DNA of 47,645 nt, from NCBI RefSeq assembly GCF_003387575.1, contig NZ_QUAB01000035.1, positions 1 to 47,645 of the forward strand, given 5' to 3'. The notes under the pieces are model-generated. The model was not told the origin of the DNA, did not search any database, and was given only the letters and a program-made list of their open reading frames with translations. Shown here one piece after another: positions 14,481 to 23,937 of the stretch. The translations under genes and the position numbers were made by a program. The stretch is from Microbacterium bovistercoris (GTDB taxonomy: Bacteria > Actinomycetota > Actinomycetes > Actinomycetales > Microbacteriaceae). Each line of letters opens with the position of its first letter. Position 1 is the stretch's first letter.

Positions 14481-17287
14481 TTCTGCTCCTCCTCATCGTC
14501 AGGCTGGTCTTCCCCGGACACTGGGTCCCTGAGCTCGTCGAAGGGCGGCTCGTCACCGGCATCCGGCTCGAAGAGCTCCTCGAGAACGAGGGTGGCGTCG
14601 TCCGGCTCGGCGTCGGCCTCCGGCTCGGGCCGTTCGAGCACCGCCGTCGCCGTCGTCGCGGGTCCGACGGCGGCGGCGCTCGCCGCGGCATCCGTCTCCT
14701 CCGGCGCGCCGTCCGGAGCGTCGGCGTGCAGGATGCCGGCACCGGTGGTCTCGTCGACCAGCGCCTGACGCAGCTCGGCCTCGGGCATCGCGCCCAGCTC
14801 AGATGCCTGCTCGATGCTCTGCTTGATGTACTCCAGCGTCACCAGCGCGGCGATGAGGATCAGGCACCACAGCGCCCACAGGCCGAGCATCGATGCCTTG
14901 GCGCCCGGCAGCAGCCACGCGGCGACGCCGATGAGGGCCATCACGGCGACGCCGATGATCGCGGTGAGCCGCAGACGGGTCGGGTAGTGCTCGGTGAACC
15001 GCCGTGCACGCGCGGCGTTCTCGGCCCGGAAGCCGTCGCCGTCGGTCAGCGCGCGGATGATCTGCGGCGTGCTGCGGCGGCCGACGATCTGCACGTCCTC
15101 GCTGACCAGCAGCCGGCTCTCGGCCAGCTTGCGGTTGAAGAGCAGCACGAAGTTGCCCAGCCACAGGCGCAGCACCAGGCCGAGTACGAAGGCGAGGATG
15201 ACGAAGATCGCGAGCGTGCCCATGGCATGCCACCAGGCGCCGTCGTAGAAGCCGCTGATCGTCTCGCGGAGTGCGCCGATGCCGTAGCTGAACGGCAGGA
15301 ACGGGTACAGGCCGCGGAAGAAGTCCGGCATCATCTCGATCGGGTACAGGCCGGATGCCCCGGGGATCTGGAAGATCACCAGCAGGATGCACAGGCCCTT
15401 GCCCACGATGCCGAAGGAGACCGACAGCGCGTAGATGATGCTGAGATAGGCCAGGCCGATGAGCACACTGGTGCCCACGAACGCGACCGGGTTCGCGGTC
15501 TGCACGCCGATCACGAGGTTGCCGATCGAGACCAGCAGGGCCTGGAAGAACGCGATCGCGGCGAACAGCATCCAGCGACCCATGTACGCCTGACGCACCG
15601 AGACTCCCTCGACACCCTCGGTGTCGACCTCGAGGCGGAAGATGACCATCAGCACGAAGGCGCCGATCCACAGGGACAGGTTCGTGAACAGCGCCGCCAT
15701 CGCGGAGCCGTAAGCCTGCGTCGGGAACATCACGTTCTCGTGCACCTGCACGGGCGAGGCCATGAAGTCGGCGATCTGCTCGGGGTCGAGTCCGCTGATC
15801 TCGCTGAGCCGGTTCCACAGGTCCGCGGAGCCGAGCGCCAGCACGTCGGTGCGCACGGTGCCGAGGCCCTCCTCGGCGGTGGCGAGGTTGTCGTCGAGCG
15901 CGCTGAGGGCGGTCGTGGTCGAGGCGAGCTGCGTCTTCAGCCCGGCAAGCAGGCTCTGCGCCTGCGCCACCTGGGAGCGCTGCGCGCCCACGGCCGCGGA
16001 GAATCCGTCGGCGCTGGCCGACAGCGCCGACATCGCCCGGTTCAGGTCGGGGACGCTCGTCATCAGCGCCTTGCGGATGTCGCCGGCGGATGTCGCCGCC
16101 TGCGACACCGCGGCGTCGACGCTTGCGGATGCTGTATCGAGCGACTTCAGTGTGTTCGTGACGTCGCCGTTCAGTGCCTTCAGCTGTTCGAGCACCTGCT
16201 GGTCGTCCGCGTTGCGCTGCTGCAGGGCATCGATCGCGGTGCGCAGCTTCTGCGCGGCATCCGATGCCGGGTCGAGCTGATCGAGTGCGGCCTGCAGCTC
16301 GTCGAGCGCGACGCCGTTGGCCTTGATCACGGCCGTCATGTCGTCGATCGCCGTGCCGACGGCGACGTTCGCCTGCTGCAGACCGGCCGACAGCGTCGAG
16401 ATCGAGGCGCTCATCTTCGCCGAGGCGTCGGCGAGCAGACCTGCGCCCTCGACGTAGGCCGAGGTGACCTCGTCGGTGACCGTGAGCAGCTCCTGCTGGG
16501 TCTCGGCGGCGAGGGCCTGCGCCTGGGCGATCGAGCGCTGCACGTCGGCGAGGGTCCGGTCGACCTTGCCGAGAGTGGCGGCGGCGCCGTCGAGCCTGCC
16601 CTGTGCATCGGTGAGGCCGTCGCGCAGATCGGCCAGACCCGCACGCGCGGCCGCGAGCTTGCGGGTCGCGTCGTCGAGCGCGCTGATCGAGTCGTCGCGC
16701 GCATCGGTGAGCCGGCCCTCGACGTCGATGCCCGCGGCCCGCAGCTGCTCGGTGATCACGCGGGAGACCGTCGAGACGAAGGTGCTGTTGATCTGCTTGT
16801 CGAGGGTGGAGGCGCCGACGTCGGTGATCTTCGGGGCGATCGCGTTCGCCTTCTCGTTGACGTAGTACTTCAGCTCGGGCCGGGTGATGTCGCCCGTGGT
16901 GACACTGAGGAAGTCGCTGCTGAAGTCGGGCGGGATGACGATCGCCGCGTAGCTGTCGCCGCTGCGGACGGCGTCCATCGCCTCGTCCTCGTCGAGGAAC
17001 TCCCAGCCGAGCTGGTGGTCCTTCTTCAGCTCGGCGACGAGCTCGCCGCCGACGTCGATCGGGCCGGTCAGCTCTGAGGTGGCGCCCTCATCCTGGTTGA
17101 CGATCGCCACGCTGACGTTCTGCGTGTTCGAGTACGGGTCCCAGAACGCGACGATGTTGAACCACGCGTACAGCGACGGCGTGACGATGACGCCGATGAT
17201 GATGATCCACGCCTTGCTGACGCGAGCGAGCCGGCCGAGGTCGCGACGGAAGATCGTCCAGGCGTTCGGAGTGCGGACCGAGCTCAT
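14477..17287 (-). CDS. YhgE/Pip family membrane protein (larger paralogue)
   Basis: This 936-residue protein is a paralogue of its neighbour, with the same N-terminal helix plus WFNIVAFWDPYSNTQNV, the head motif YYVNEKANAIAPKIT, a long coiled-coil and C-terminal membrane helices. It has a longer C-terminal tail that is acidic and alanine-rich and ends DEEEQK. A copy of the 24-bp repeat (14522-14545) lies inside the tail codons and adds a piece reading FDELRDPVS. It overlaps both the upstream tetR gene and the downstream yhgE gene by ATGA, so the three form one operon. The two proteins probably act as a heteromeric complex. Confidence 0.87.
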   Translation of the reverse strand: MSSVRTPNAWTIFRRDLGRLARVSKAWIIIIGVIVTPSLYAWFNIVAFWDPYSNTQNVSVAIVNQDEGATSELTGPIDVGGELVAELKKDHQLGWEFLDEDEAMDAVRSGDSYAAIVIPPDFSSDFLSVTTGDITRPELKYYVNEKANAIAPKITDVGASTLDKQINSTFVSTVSRVITEQLRAAGIDVEGRLTDARDDSISALDDATRKLAAARAGLADLRDGLTDAQGRLDGAAATLGKVDRTLADVQRSIAQAQALAAETQQELLTVTDEVTSAYVEGAGLLADASAKMSASISTLSAGLQQANVAVGTAIDDMTAVIKANGVALDELQAALDQLDPASDAAQKLRTAIDALQQRNADDQQVLEQLKALNGDVTNTLKSLDTASASVDAAVSQAATSAGDIRKALMTSVPDLNRAMSALSASADGFSAAVGAQRSQVAQAQSLLAGLKTQLASTTTALSALDDNLATAEEGLGTVRTDVLALGSADLWNRLSEISGLDPEQIADFMASPVQVHENVMFPTQAYGSAMAALFTNLSLWIGAFVLMVIFRLEVDTEGVEGVSVRQAYMGRWMLFAAIAFFQALLVSIGNLVIGVQTANPVAFVGTSVLIGLAYLSIIYALSVSFGIVGKGLCILLVIFQIPGASGLYPIEMMPDFFRGLYPFLPFSYGIGALRETISGFYDGAWWHAMGTLAIFVILAFVLGLVLRLWLGNFVLLFNRKLAESRLLVSEDVQIVGRRSTPQIIRALTDGDGFRAENAARARRFTEHYPTRLRLTAIIGVAVMALIGVAAWLLPGAKASMLGLWALWCLILIAALVTLEYIKQSIEQASELGAMPEAELRQALVDETTGAGILHADAPDGAPEETDAAASAAAVGPATTATAVLERPEPEADAEPDDATLVLEELFEPDAGDEPPFDELRDPVSGEDQPDDEEEQK
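14522..14545. repeat. Interspersed 24-bp repeat (copy 2, inside coding sequence)
   Basis: TGGGTCCCTGAGCTCGTCGAAGGG, within the C-terminal tail of the larger YhgE gene; in frame and without disrupting it. Confidence 0.7.
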
Positions 17288-17901
17288 GCAGCGACCTCCG
17301 CGATGTCGGGGTGTGCTGCCAGCAGACTATCCGCCTCGCGCCAGGACAGTCCGGCGATGCTCAGAACCGTGCGGACAGCCAGATCTGCGGCGCCCGCGCT
17401 CGCCGCATCCGTCCTGGTGACGACCGTGCGCGCCATCTCCTCGATCAGTCGGGCGAGTGTGGGCGCGGCGAGATCGGTGCGGAAGCTGCCGTCCTCCTGA
17501 CCGCGGCGCACCAGGCCGGCGACCGTGCGGCGCAGCGGCGCGAGTGCATCGGCGGTGTGCTCGACGTGCGCCTCGTCGAGTGCGAGCACGGCGGCGAACT
17601 GCACGTGCGCCGCCTCCTGCCAGAGGCGGGCGGCGAGCCGCGCCAGTGCGAGCCGGGCATCGGTGTCGGTGACCGACTCGGCGATCGCGTTGAAGCGCTG
17701 CGCCCCGGTGACGATCAGTTCGCGGATGAGTGCGTCGCGGTCGTCGAAGTGACCGTAGAGCGTGCGGCGCGAGAGTCCGGCGGCGCGTGCGATGACGTCG
17801 ACCGATGCGTACGGGTCGGTCGCGAGCGCCGTGCGCGCCGCCTCGAGGATGCCTTCGCGGTTCGCGCGGGCATCGCTGCGGGGCACACGGGTGTTGGACA
17901 T
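17284..17901 (-). CDS. TetR family regulator of the YhgE operon
   Basis: The 205-residue protein starts MSNTRVPRSDARANREGI and has the TetR DNA-binding domain at about 12-58, with VDVIARAAGLSRRTLYGHFDDRDAL. The frame is open far upstream but only as a shadow of argG. The ATG at 17901 is fixed by a -10 box TACACT just 6 nt upstream. The stop overlaps the first yhgE gene by ATGA, so the regulator heads the operon it presumably represses. A 24-bp near-perfect palindrome lies between its -10 and -35. Confidence 0.9.
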   Translation of the reverse strand: MSNTRVPRSDARANREGILEAARTALATDPYASVDVIARAAGLSRRTLYGHFDDRDALIRELIVTGAQRFNAIAESVTDTDARLALARLAARLWQEAAHVQFAAVLALDEAHVEHTADALAPLRRTVAGLVRRGQEDGSFRTDLAAPTLARLIEEMARTVVTRTDAASAGAADLAVRTVLSIAGLSWREADSLLAAHPDIAEVAA

Positions 17902-17907
17902 GCATCC

Positions 17908-17939
17908 AGTGTACGAACCTGCACACCACTGTGCAAGTT
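17908..17939 (-). promoter_or_regulatory. Promoter and TetR operator of tetR-yhgE-yhgE operon
   Basis: On the minus strand TTGCAC (-35, 17936-17931), a 17-nt spacer and TACACT (-10, 17913-17908) lead to the ATG at 17901 after 6 nt. The palindrome AACTTGCACA-GTGG-TGTGCAGGTT (17939-17916) has 9 of 10 matching arm positions and covers the -35 and spacer. A repressor bound there would exclude RNA polymerase, so autorepression is very likely. Confidence 0.7.
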
Positions 17940-18043
17940 CTCCTTGCTCCGGTCTCACTCGTTGTGGGCGTGGGGCCCGGGTTACCCGCAACCGTTGAGA
18001 CCGGAGCGGGTGGGGACAGGGCTGGGGGAAGTCGGTGGAGACG

Positions 18044-18084
18044 ACGAAGGGCGGATGCTGCAGTCCGCAGCATCCGCCCTTCGT
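18044..18084 (-). terminator. Terminator of argG
   Basis: Perfect 18-bp inverted repeat ACGAAGGGCGGATGCTGC (18044-18061) / GCAGCATCCGCCCTTCGT (18067-18084) with a 5-nt loop, 15 nt downstream of the argG stop. The rest of 17940-18043 holds nothing recognisable. Confidence 0.75.
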
Positions 18085-18098
18085 TCGCGAATCTCGTG

Positions 18099-19586
<1,488 letters not shown>

Positions 19587-19847
19587 CTACTGGGCCTTCG
19601 CGCCGTACTTGCGAAACGCGTTCTGCTTCGACGTGCGCAGTGCCAGCCCGATCATCGTCCACGAATCGCCCGCGGCCCGGGCGGCGGCGACGGCCGAGGT
19701 CAGCCGTGCCTCCGCCGCGTCCTTGGCGTCGCGCGCCTCGGCGATCGCGCGGAGGCGGGCCGCATCGCGCATCGTCGCCGGATCGACGGACGCGATGAAT
19801 GAATCAATGTCGTGATCGTGCGCGTCTTTGGTCCGTGCCTTGGTCAT
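19587..19847 (-). CDS. Small helix-turn-helix-like protein (antitoxin-like)
   Basis: The 86-residue protein is charged and helical. Its C-terminal part, AAARAAGDSWTMIGLALRTSKQNAFRKYG, has the pattern of small actinobacterial DNA-binding proteins (A.WA.IG.ALG.S.QAA..R.G). A strong AGGAGG lies 5 nt before the ATG. It follows the 89-residue gene by 10 nt on the same strand. The pair looks like a toxin-antitoxin or regulatory couple, with this as the DNA-binding partner. I do not know a named family; the role is inferred. Confidence 0.7.
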   Translation of the reverse strand: MTKARTKDAHDHDIDSFIASVDPATMRDAARLRAIAEARDAKDAAEARLTSAVAAARAAGDSWTMIGLALRTSKQNAFRKYGAKAQ

Positions 19848-19857
19848 GCTGGCCTCC

Positions 19858-20127
19858 TCAGAGGTAGTCGTAACGGCTGGGGCGAAGGATGTCGGCGTGG
19901 ATGACCAGCGCTGGCTGATCGGCGGGTACCAGCACCAGCTCGAGCAGACGCCCCGTGTGGTCGGCGCCGATCGCGAAGATTCGCAGTTCCCCGCCGTACT
20001 CCTGTTCCCGATATCGGATCATGTTGTCGAGAGCGTGCAGGATGTCGGCGTCCTCCACGCCGTGCTTCCGGGCGCTCGCAGCGATCCGGATGTCGTCATC
20101 ATATCGTTTACGCGGCACGGTCGTCAA
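19858..20127 (-). CDS. Small conserved protein, possible toxin of a two-gene module
   Basis: The 89-residue product contains SARKHGVEDADILHALDNMIRY, a GELRIFAIGADHTGRLLELVLVPADQP strand-rich part and a C-terminal HADILRP..YDYL. This layout (helical start, two-strand core with G.D..GR.LE, C-terminal RP) recalls compact mRNA-interferase-type or BrnT-like toxins, and it precedes a helix-turn-helix-like partner. The start is a TTG at 20127 with poor ribosome binding site; a GTG at 20118 is an alternative. Function is not established. Confidence 0.65.
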   Translation of the reverse strand: MTTVPRKRYDDDIRIAASARKHGVEDADILHALDNMIRYREQEYGGELRIFAIGADHTGRLLELVLVPADQPALVIHADILRPSRYDYL

Positions 20128-20689
20128 CGTTCCGTTTACGGCTGCTGATCGTCATGTGCTCAGGCAAGCAAGTGGGGCGGACATGGAAGACGGCAGGCTC
20201 CCCTGTTCGGCCGAGTGTATGAGCAAGACGCTGGATGGCCGTGCCTGTGGAGCGCTGGCGTCGCGTCGCGGGCTTCAGATCAGGCGGACGTCCACCGAGG
20301 GCTGCGTAAGTGGCGAGGGCGCGGCGGTCGTGCGTCAGCAGGGTGATGCCGGCGTGCTTCGCGGCCAGGCCGACGAGGCCGCCGTAGACAGCGCCGGCGG
20401 CGATGCCGGATGCCTCGAACTCGGACACCGCCGTCAGTGCGGCTTCCGCCGGGAGTGCCACGGAGCCGGGGAACTCGACGGTGATCGCTCGCGCCGCTTC
20501 CGCCGCGCTCACCCGATCGGGCCGCGGGAGCCTGGTGAGCACCGAATAGGTCTCCACCAGCGCGTGCCCGGACAGTCTGAGTGTGGCGCCCGTGCAGATG
20601 TCTGTGATGGCACCGTGCGCAGGGTGGTCTTCGTCGAGAAGGGCGATGGCGGCGCTCGTGTCGAGCAGCAGATCAGCGCTGATCGGCAA
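20108..20689 (-). pseudogene. PIN-domain (VapC-like) protein, probably decayed
   Basis: Residues about 1-125 form a PIN domain: LLLDTSAAIALL (first acidic residue), HALVETYSVLTRLP (second) and LLTHDRRA (fourth). The third conserved acidic position reads AVYGGLVGLA where the family normally has Y-D-.-L, so a glycine replaces the catalytic aspartate. After ATYAALG the frame runs on for about 60 residues of unrelated, Arg-rich sequence up to 20108, overlapping the next gene, where VapC proteins normally end within 5-8 residues. No antitoxin gene precedes it. The only start is a TTG at 20689. I read it as an inactivated toxin. Confidence 0.6.
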
Positions 20690-20788
20690 GGCGCAGCTGA
20701 CCGGGGGATCGCGGCGCGCGTGATCAGCCGGTGCCCAGCACCGCGGGCTACGGTGGATGCTTTGCCACGGAACGTCTGGAGACACGTC

Positions 20789-21352
20789 ATGCGCCGCACC
20801 CTCGGCATCCTGTTCGCCGCCGCCCTGCTCTCGCTCGGCCTCGCCGCCTGCGCACCCGCCGACGATGCCGCCGCTCCGACCTCCACAGGCACGAGCGCTC
20901 CGGACGCCCCGGCCGTCGAGCCGTCCGCCGACGATGAGACCCCGGTCGCCGAGCTGACCCCGGTCGAGGCGGCGGATGCGCTGTGCGCGGCCGGGGAGGC
21001 CGAGGGAGACCGCGCGTGCGTCATCACCGGGCAGAAGGCCGCAGCCGACCTGTCGTTCGAGGGCTACGAGGTCGTCAAGCTCATCGACTCGAGCTTCGAC
21101 GGGAAGGTCGCCGTCGGCGGCATCCGCGAGCTGGTCGTGACGAACTCGACTTTCGCCGGCGACCTCACCGTGACGCGTACGCAGGGCGTCGTCGTGAAGC
21201 TGTCGCAGATCGACGGGACGCTCGGCATCTCGCAGGCGCAGCACGCGACCCTCGTGAAGAACACCGTCGGCGGCGATCTGAGCTGCGACGGCGTGCGCGC
21301 TGACGGCGACGGCAACCAGGTGACCGGCAGCAACACCTGCTCCGTGCGCTGA
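20789..21352 (+). CDS. Secreted lipoprotein with beta-strand repeat-like core
   Basis: The 187-residue product starts at an ATG with GGAG 7 nt upstream. It has a lipoprotein signal peptide ending SLGLAAC (Cys 21), a Thr/Ser/Ala/Pro-rich linker and a C-terminal part of short repeating strands (KLIDSSFDGKVAVGG, LVVTNSTFAGDLTVTRT, KLSQIDGTLGIS, LVKNTVGGDLSCDG). The N-x-T/V-x-G-D/L pattern suggests a small right-handed beta-helix. Four cysteines besides the lipobox residue may form disulfides. No specific function can be assigned. Confidence 0.8.
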   Translation: MRRTLGILFAAALLSLGLAACAPADDAAAPTSTGTSAPDAPAVEPSADDETPVAELTPVEAADALCAAGEAEGDRACVITGQKAAADLSFEGYEVVKLIDSSFDGKVAVGGIRELVVTNSTFAGDLTVTRTQGVVVKLSQIDGTLGISQAQHATLVKNTVGGDLSCDGVRADGDGNQVTGSNTCSVR

Positions 21353-21375
21353 CGCCGGAAACACTCCGCGCCCAC

Positions 21376-21381
21376 TAGGTT
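21376..21381 (+). promoter_or_regulatory. -10 box of ZIP-like gene, leaderless layout
   Basis: TAGGTT followed by 6 nt and the ATG at 21388; no ribosome binding site is visible. Confidence 0.4.
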
Positions 21382-21387
21382 GAGCGC

Positions 21388-22092
21388 ATGGGTGGTGCTT
21401 TCCTGTGGGGTGCCGTCGCGGCGGCGCCGCTCTTCGTCGGCGCGTGGCTCGCGACGCTGAGACGCTGGCCGCCGCGCCTGCTCGGCATCGTGCTGGGTTT
21501 CGGCGCGGGCGCGCTGATCTCGTCGATCTCGTTCGAACTCGTGCAGGAGGGCCTCGGCCTCGGCGGACCCGTTCCCCTCGTCGCCGGTCTCGCTGTCGGC
21601 GCACTGACCTATTACGTCGCCGATCGCATCGTCGACGCGAGGGCCGCGGCGGCGAAGGGCCCGTCCGGCATGCCGCTCGCGATCGGCGCTCTGCTCGACG
21701 GCATCCCCGAGCAGCTCGTGCTGGGCATCGGACTCGCCTCGGGCGACGGCGTCAGCCTCGCGCTCGTGGTCGCGATCCTGGTCTCCAACCTGCCGGAGTC
21801 GATCGGCTCCGCCTCCGACCTGCTGGAATCCGGCATGAAGAAGTCGCGGATGCTGTTGCTGTGGACTGCCGTGGCCGTCGTCTGCATGCTCTCGACCGTC
21901 GCCGGGTTCGCGATCACGGATGCCGTGGGTCCGGCCTTCCAGGCCGCCGTCGACGGGTTCGCCGCCGGCGCCCTGCTGGTGATGCTGGTCGACTCGATGG
22001 TGCCCGAGGCGCAGTCCAAGGCCAGGGAGTCGACCGGCCTGTTCACGGTGCTGGGCTTCACCGTGGCGGCGGGGCTGTCGTTCCTGGGCTGA
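21388..22092 (+). CDS. ZIP family divalent metal transporter-like membrane protein
   Basis: The 234-residue protein has seven or eight predicted helices, beginning with AVAAAPLFVGAWLA. It shows the ZIP signature region as LLDGIPEQLVLGIGLASG and SNLPESIGSASDLLESG. Classical ZIP proteins have His in the corresponding H.IPE and HN.PE motifs; here they are Asp and Ser. The last helix pair has LLVMLVDSMVPEA instead of HE..PHE. So it belongs to the ZIP fold but to a branch without the usual histidine metal ligands. Substrate is uncertain. It converges on the operon 28567-22097 with only 4 nt between stop codons. Confidence 0.8.
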   Translation: MGGAFLWGAVAAAPLFVGAWLATLRRWPPRLLGIVLGFGAGALISSISFELVQEGLGLGGPVPLVAGLAVGALTYYVADRIVDARAAAAKGPSGMPLAIGALLDGIPEQLVLGIGLASGDGVSLALVVAILVSNLPESIGSASDLLESGMKKSRMLLLWTAVAVVCMLSTVAGFAITDAVGPAFQAAVDGFAAGALLVMLVDSMVPEAQSKARESTGLFTVLGFTVAAGLSFLG

Positions 22093-22096
22093 GAGC

Positions 22097-23185
22097 TCAG
22101 AACCCCGGGTACTCACCCATGCGCTGCTCGAACTCGGCGCGGTCCTTCTCGCTGAGCAGCTCGCGGGCGATGATCGTCAGCTGCACGCCCTCGACGGGCT
22201 CGCCTGTGGCCTGGTGCTTGGCCTCGCGGTCGGCCTGTGCGGCGCCGGTCGGGTCCTTCGACGGATCGAACGCGTCGACGTACAGCATCAGCGGGTCGGG
22301 GAACGCGTCGCTGTACCACTCCCAGGTGTGCTGCTCTTCGATGTCGGCAGAGCCGTACAGCTTCGCCACCATCTCGGACGAGATGCCCGACTCCGAGGAG
22401 TTCAGCGGGTACAGCGCATACATGTCGCGCTCGGCGAGCACCTCGTCGATCACGGCGGCGATCTCGCGCTTGCGGTCGTTGTCGCGCACGGGCTCCACCG
22501 TGGTCCACTGCTCGGAGGTGTACTGCTGCAGCATCGACTCGCCGCCGTAGCCGTTGCGCTCGTGGCGGGTCGTCGGCTGCCCGGACTGCTTCCAGGAGTA
22601 GCCGAACTCGTCGGTGAGCCGCGCCCGGATCTCGGTCATCAACTCGTCGCCGTTCGCCTGCACCTGCTCCAGCGACGGCTGGGACAGCACCTCGCCCCTC
22701 GACGTCCCCTTCACCCCCGGGTACGCCTCCTCGTGCTTCTGCGCCTCGCTCTTCACGCCGTCGTAGGATCCCGTGGCGGATGCCACGACGGCACCCACCG
22801 CACCGACCGTGGCCATGTTGAACAGCAGCGCGATCGCGAGGGAGATCGCCCCGAGCATCCGGCCCCTGGTGGTCAGCAGCGCGGCGATGATGAGGCCGGC
22901 GACGATCAGCTGCAGCACCATCACGGTGACCGAGTACACCGGGTCGGCGCCGCCGCCGATCATCGCGCCGAACAGAATGAGCGCGAACAGGATCGAGGCG
23001 ACCAGCGCCACCCAGCCCAGCGCGTTCGACTTCGTCTTCGGGACGTCGATCTGCACGGTCTCGGCGCCTGCGGGTACTGCCGGGGCGGCCGCCGTGCGCC
23101 TCGCCCCGTGATATCCGCCGGGCGGCGGTACCGGCGGCGCGCCCTGGTCTCCGCCGAGATAGCGGGAGCGCTGCTCGTCTACCAT
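22097..23185 (-). CDS. Membrane protein, last gene of MoxR/VWA operon
   Basis: The 362-residue protein has a Pro/Gly-rich cytoplasmic start (PPVPPPGGYHGARR), three or four helices at about 57-140, and an extracytoplasmic C-terminal domain of about 220 residues rich in Glu and Arg. I do not recognise the family. The ATG at 23185 overlaps the stop of the TPR gene by 7 nt, which makes it part of the operon. It may be a surface component of the complex formed by the VWA proteins. Confidence 0.75.
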   Translation of the reverse strand: MVDEQRSRYLGGDQGAPPVPPPGGYHGARRTAAAPAVPAGAETVQIDVPKTKSNALGWVALVASILFALILFGAMIGGGADPVYSVTVMVLQLIVAGLIIAALLTTRGRMLGAISLAIALLFNMATVGAVGAVVASATGSYDGVKSEAQKHEEAYPGVKGTSRGEVLSQPSLEQVQANGDELMTEIRARLTDEFGYSWKQSGQPTTRHERNGYGGESMLQQYTSEQWTTVEPVRDNDRKREIAAVIDEVLAERDMYALYPLNSSESGISSEMVAKLYGSADIEEQHTWEWYSDAFPDPLMLYVDAFDPSKDPTGAAQADREAKHQATGEPVEGVQLTIIARELLSEKDRAEFEQRMGEYPGF

Positions 23186-23937
23186 GGCTTGTCCGTTCCG
23201 GAGCCGGCGCCCTCGTCGTCGCCCGAACCGCCCCCGCCGAGCTGATCCTCACGATCCTGCTGGCCCTGGCCGAGCTTGTCCTCGATGTCGTCGAGCTTGC
23301 CCTGGTCGGGCTGCTGCTCGGTCTGGCCATCGCCGCCCTGACCCTGCTCGGGCTGCTGCTGACCCTGCTGCTGCTTCTTCTGCAGGCGGTCCTCCAGATC
23401 GTCGAGGGTGTCGCCCATGTCGCGACTCGGGTCGGACGACTGCTGCTGCGCCTGCTCGCTGTCGCACTCCTTCGGGGTGTCCACGGTGATCTCGAGCGCT
23501 TCGCCGTACAGCTCGGCGGCCTTCGCCGCGTCGCCGCCGGCCTGCTCGGCGTCGCCCATCCGCTCCACGACGATCGCGAGATTGATGCGCACATCGCACA
23601 CCTCGAGACCCTTCGCGAGCGTCAGTGCGTCCTCGAGATCGGCGCGCGCCTCGGGCAGCCGATCCGCGCCGGCGAGAGCGGTGCCGGAGTTGAATGGCGC
23701 CTTGTACGGCTCGAACACGTTCCACCACGACTGGCCGTGTGCGGCGGCCTCCGAACCCGCGTAGTCGCCGGTCACGTAAGCGCTGATCGACTGGTGCGCG
23801 AACGCGTACATGCTGAGCAGCTTCGCGACCAGCACGAGCCCGGCGATCACCAGAGGGATGCTGCCGATCGCGATCCACCGGCGGATGCGGCGGCGCCGCC
23901 GGTTCGCGGCGAGAAGAGCGGATGCCGGGTCGGTCAT
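23179..23937 (-). CDS. TPR-type membrane protein (BatC-like)
   Basis: A 252-residue protein with a basic start (ANRRRRRIRRW), one helix (about 22-44) and a tetratricopeptide-like region (about 50-145). The tail from about 160 is extremely Gln/Gly/Asp-rich (QKKQQQGQQQPEQGQGG), probably disordered. In the aerotolerance (Bat) operons a TPR protein accompanies VWA proteins. It overlaps its neighbours by ATGA and 7 nt. Confidence 0.8.
   Translation of the reverse strand: MTDPASALLAANRRRRRIRRWIAIGSIPLVIAGLVLVAKLLSMYAFAHQSISAYVTGDYAGSEAAAHGQSWWNVFEPYKAPFNSGTALAGADRLPEARADLEDALTLAKGLEVCDVRINLAIVVERMGDAEQAGGDAAKAAELYGEALEITVDTPKECDSEQAQQQSSDPSRDMGDTLDDLEDRLQKKQQQGQQQPEQGQGGDGQTEQQPDQGKLDDIEDKLGQGQQDREDQLGGGGSGDDEGAGSGTDKPW

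Noticed and set aside
14726..17077. Open frame of 783 codons on the plus strand
   Set aside because: Antisense shadow of the larger YhgE gene; composition (Arg, Gln, Asp, His) is typical of GC-rich antisense frames.
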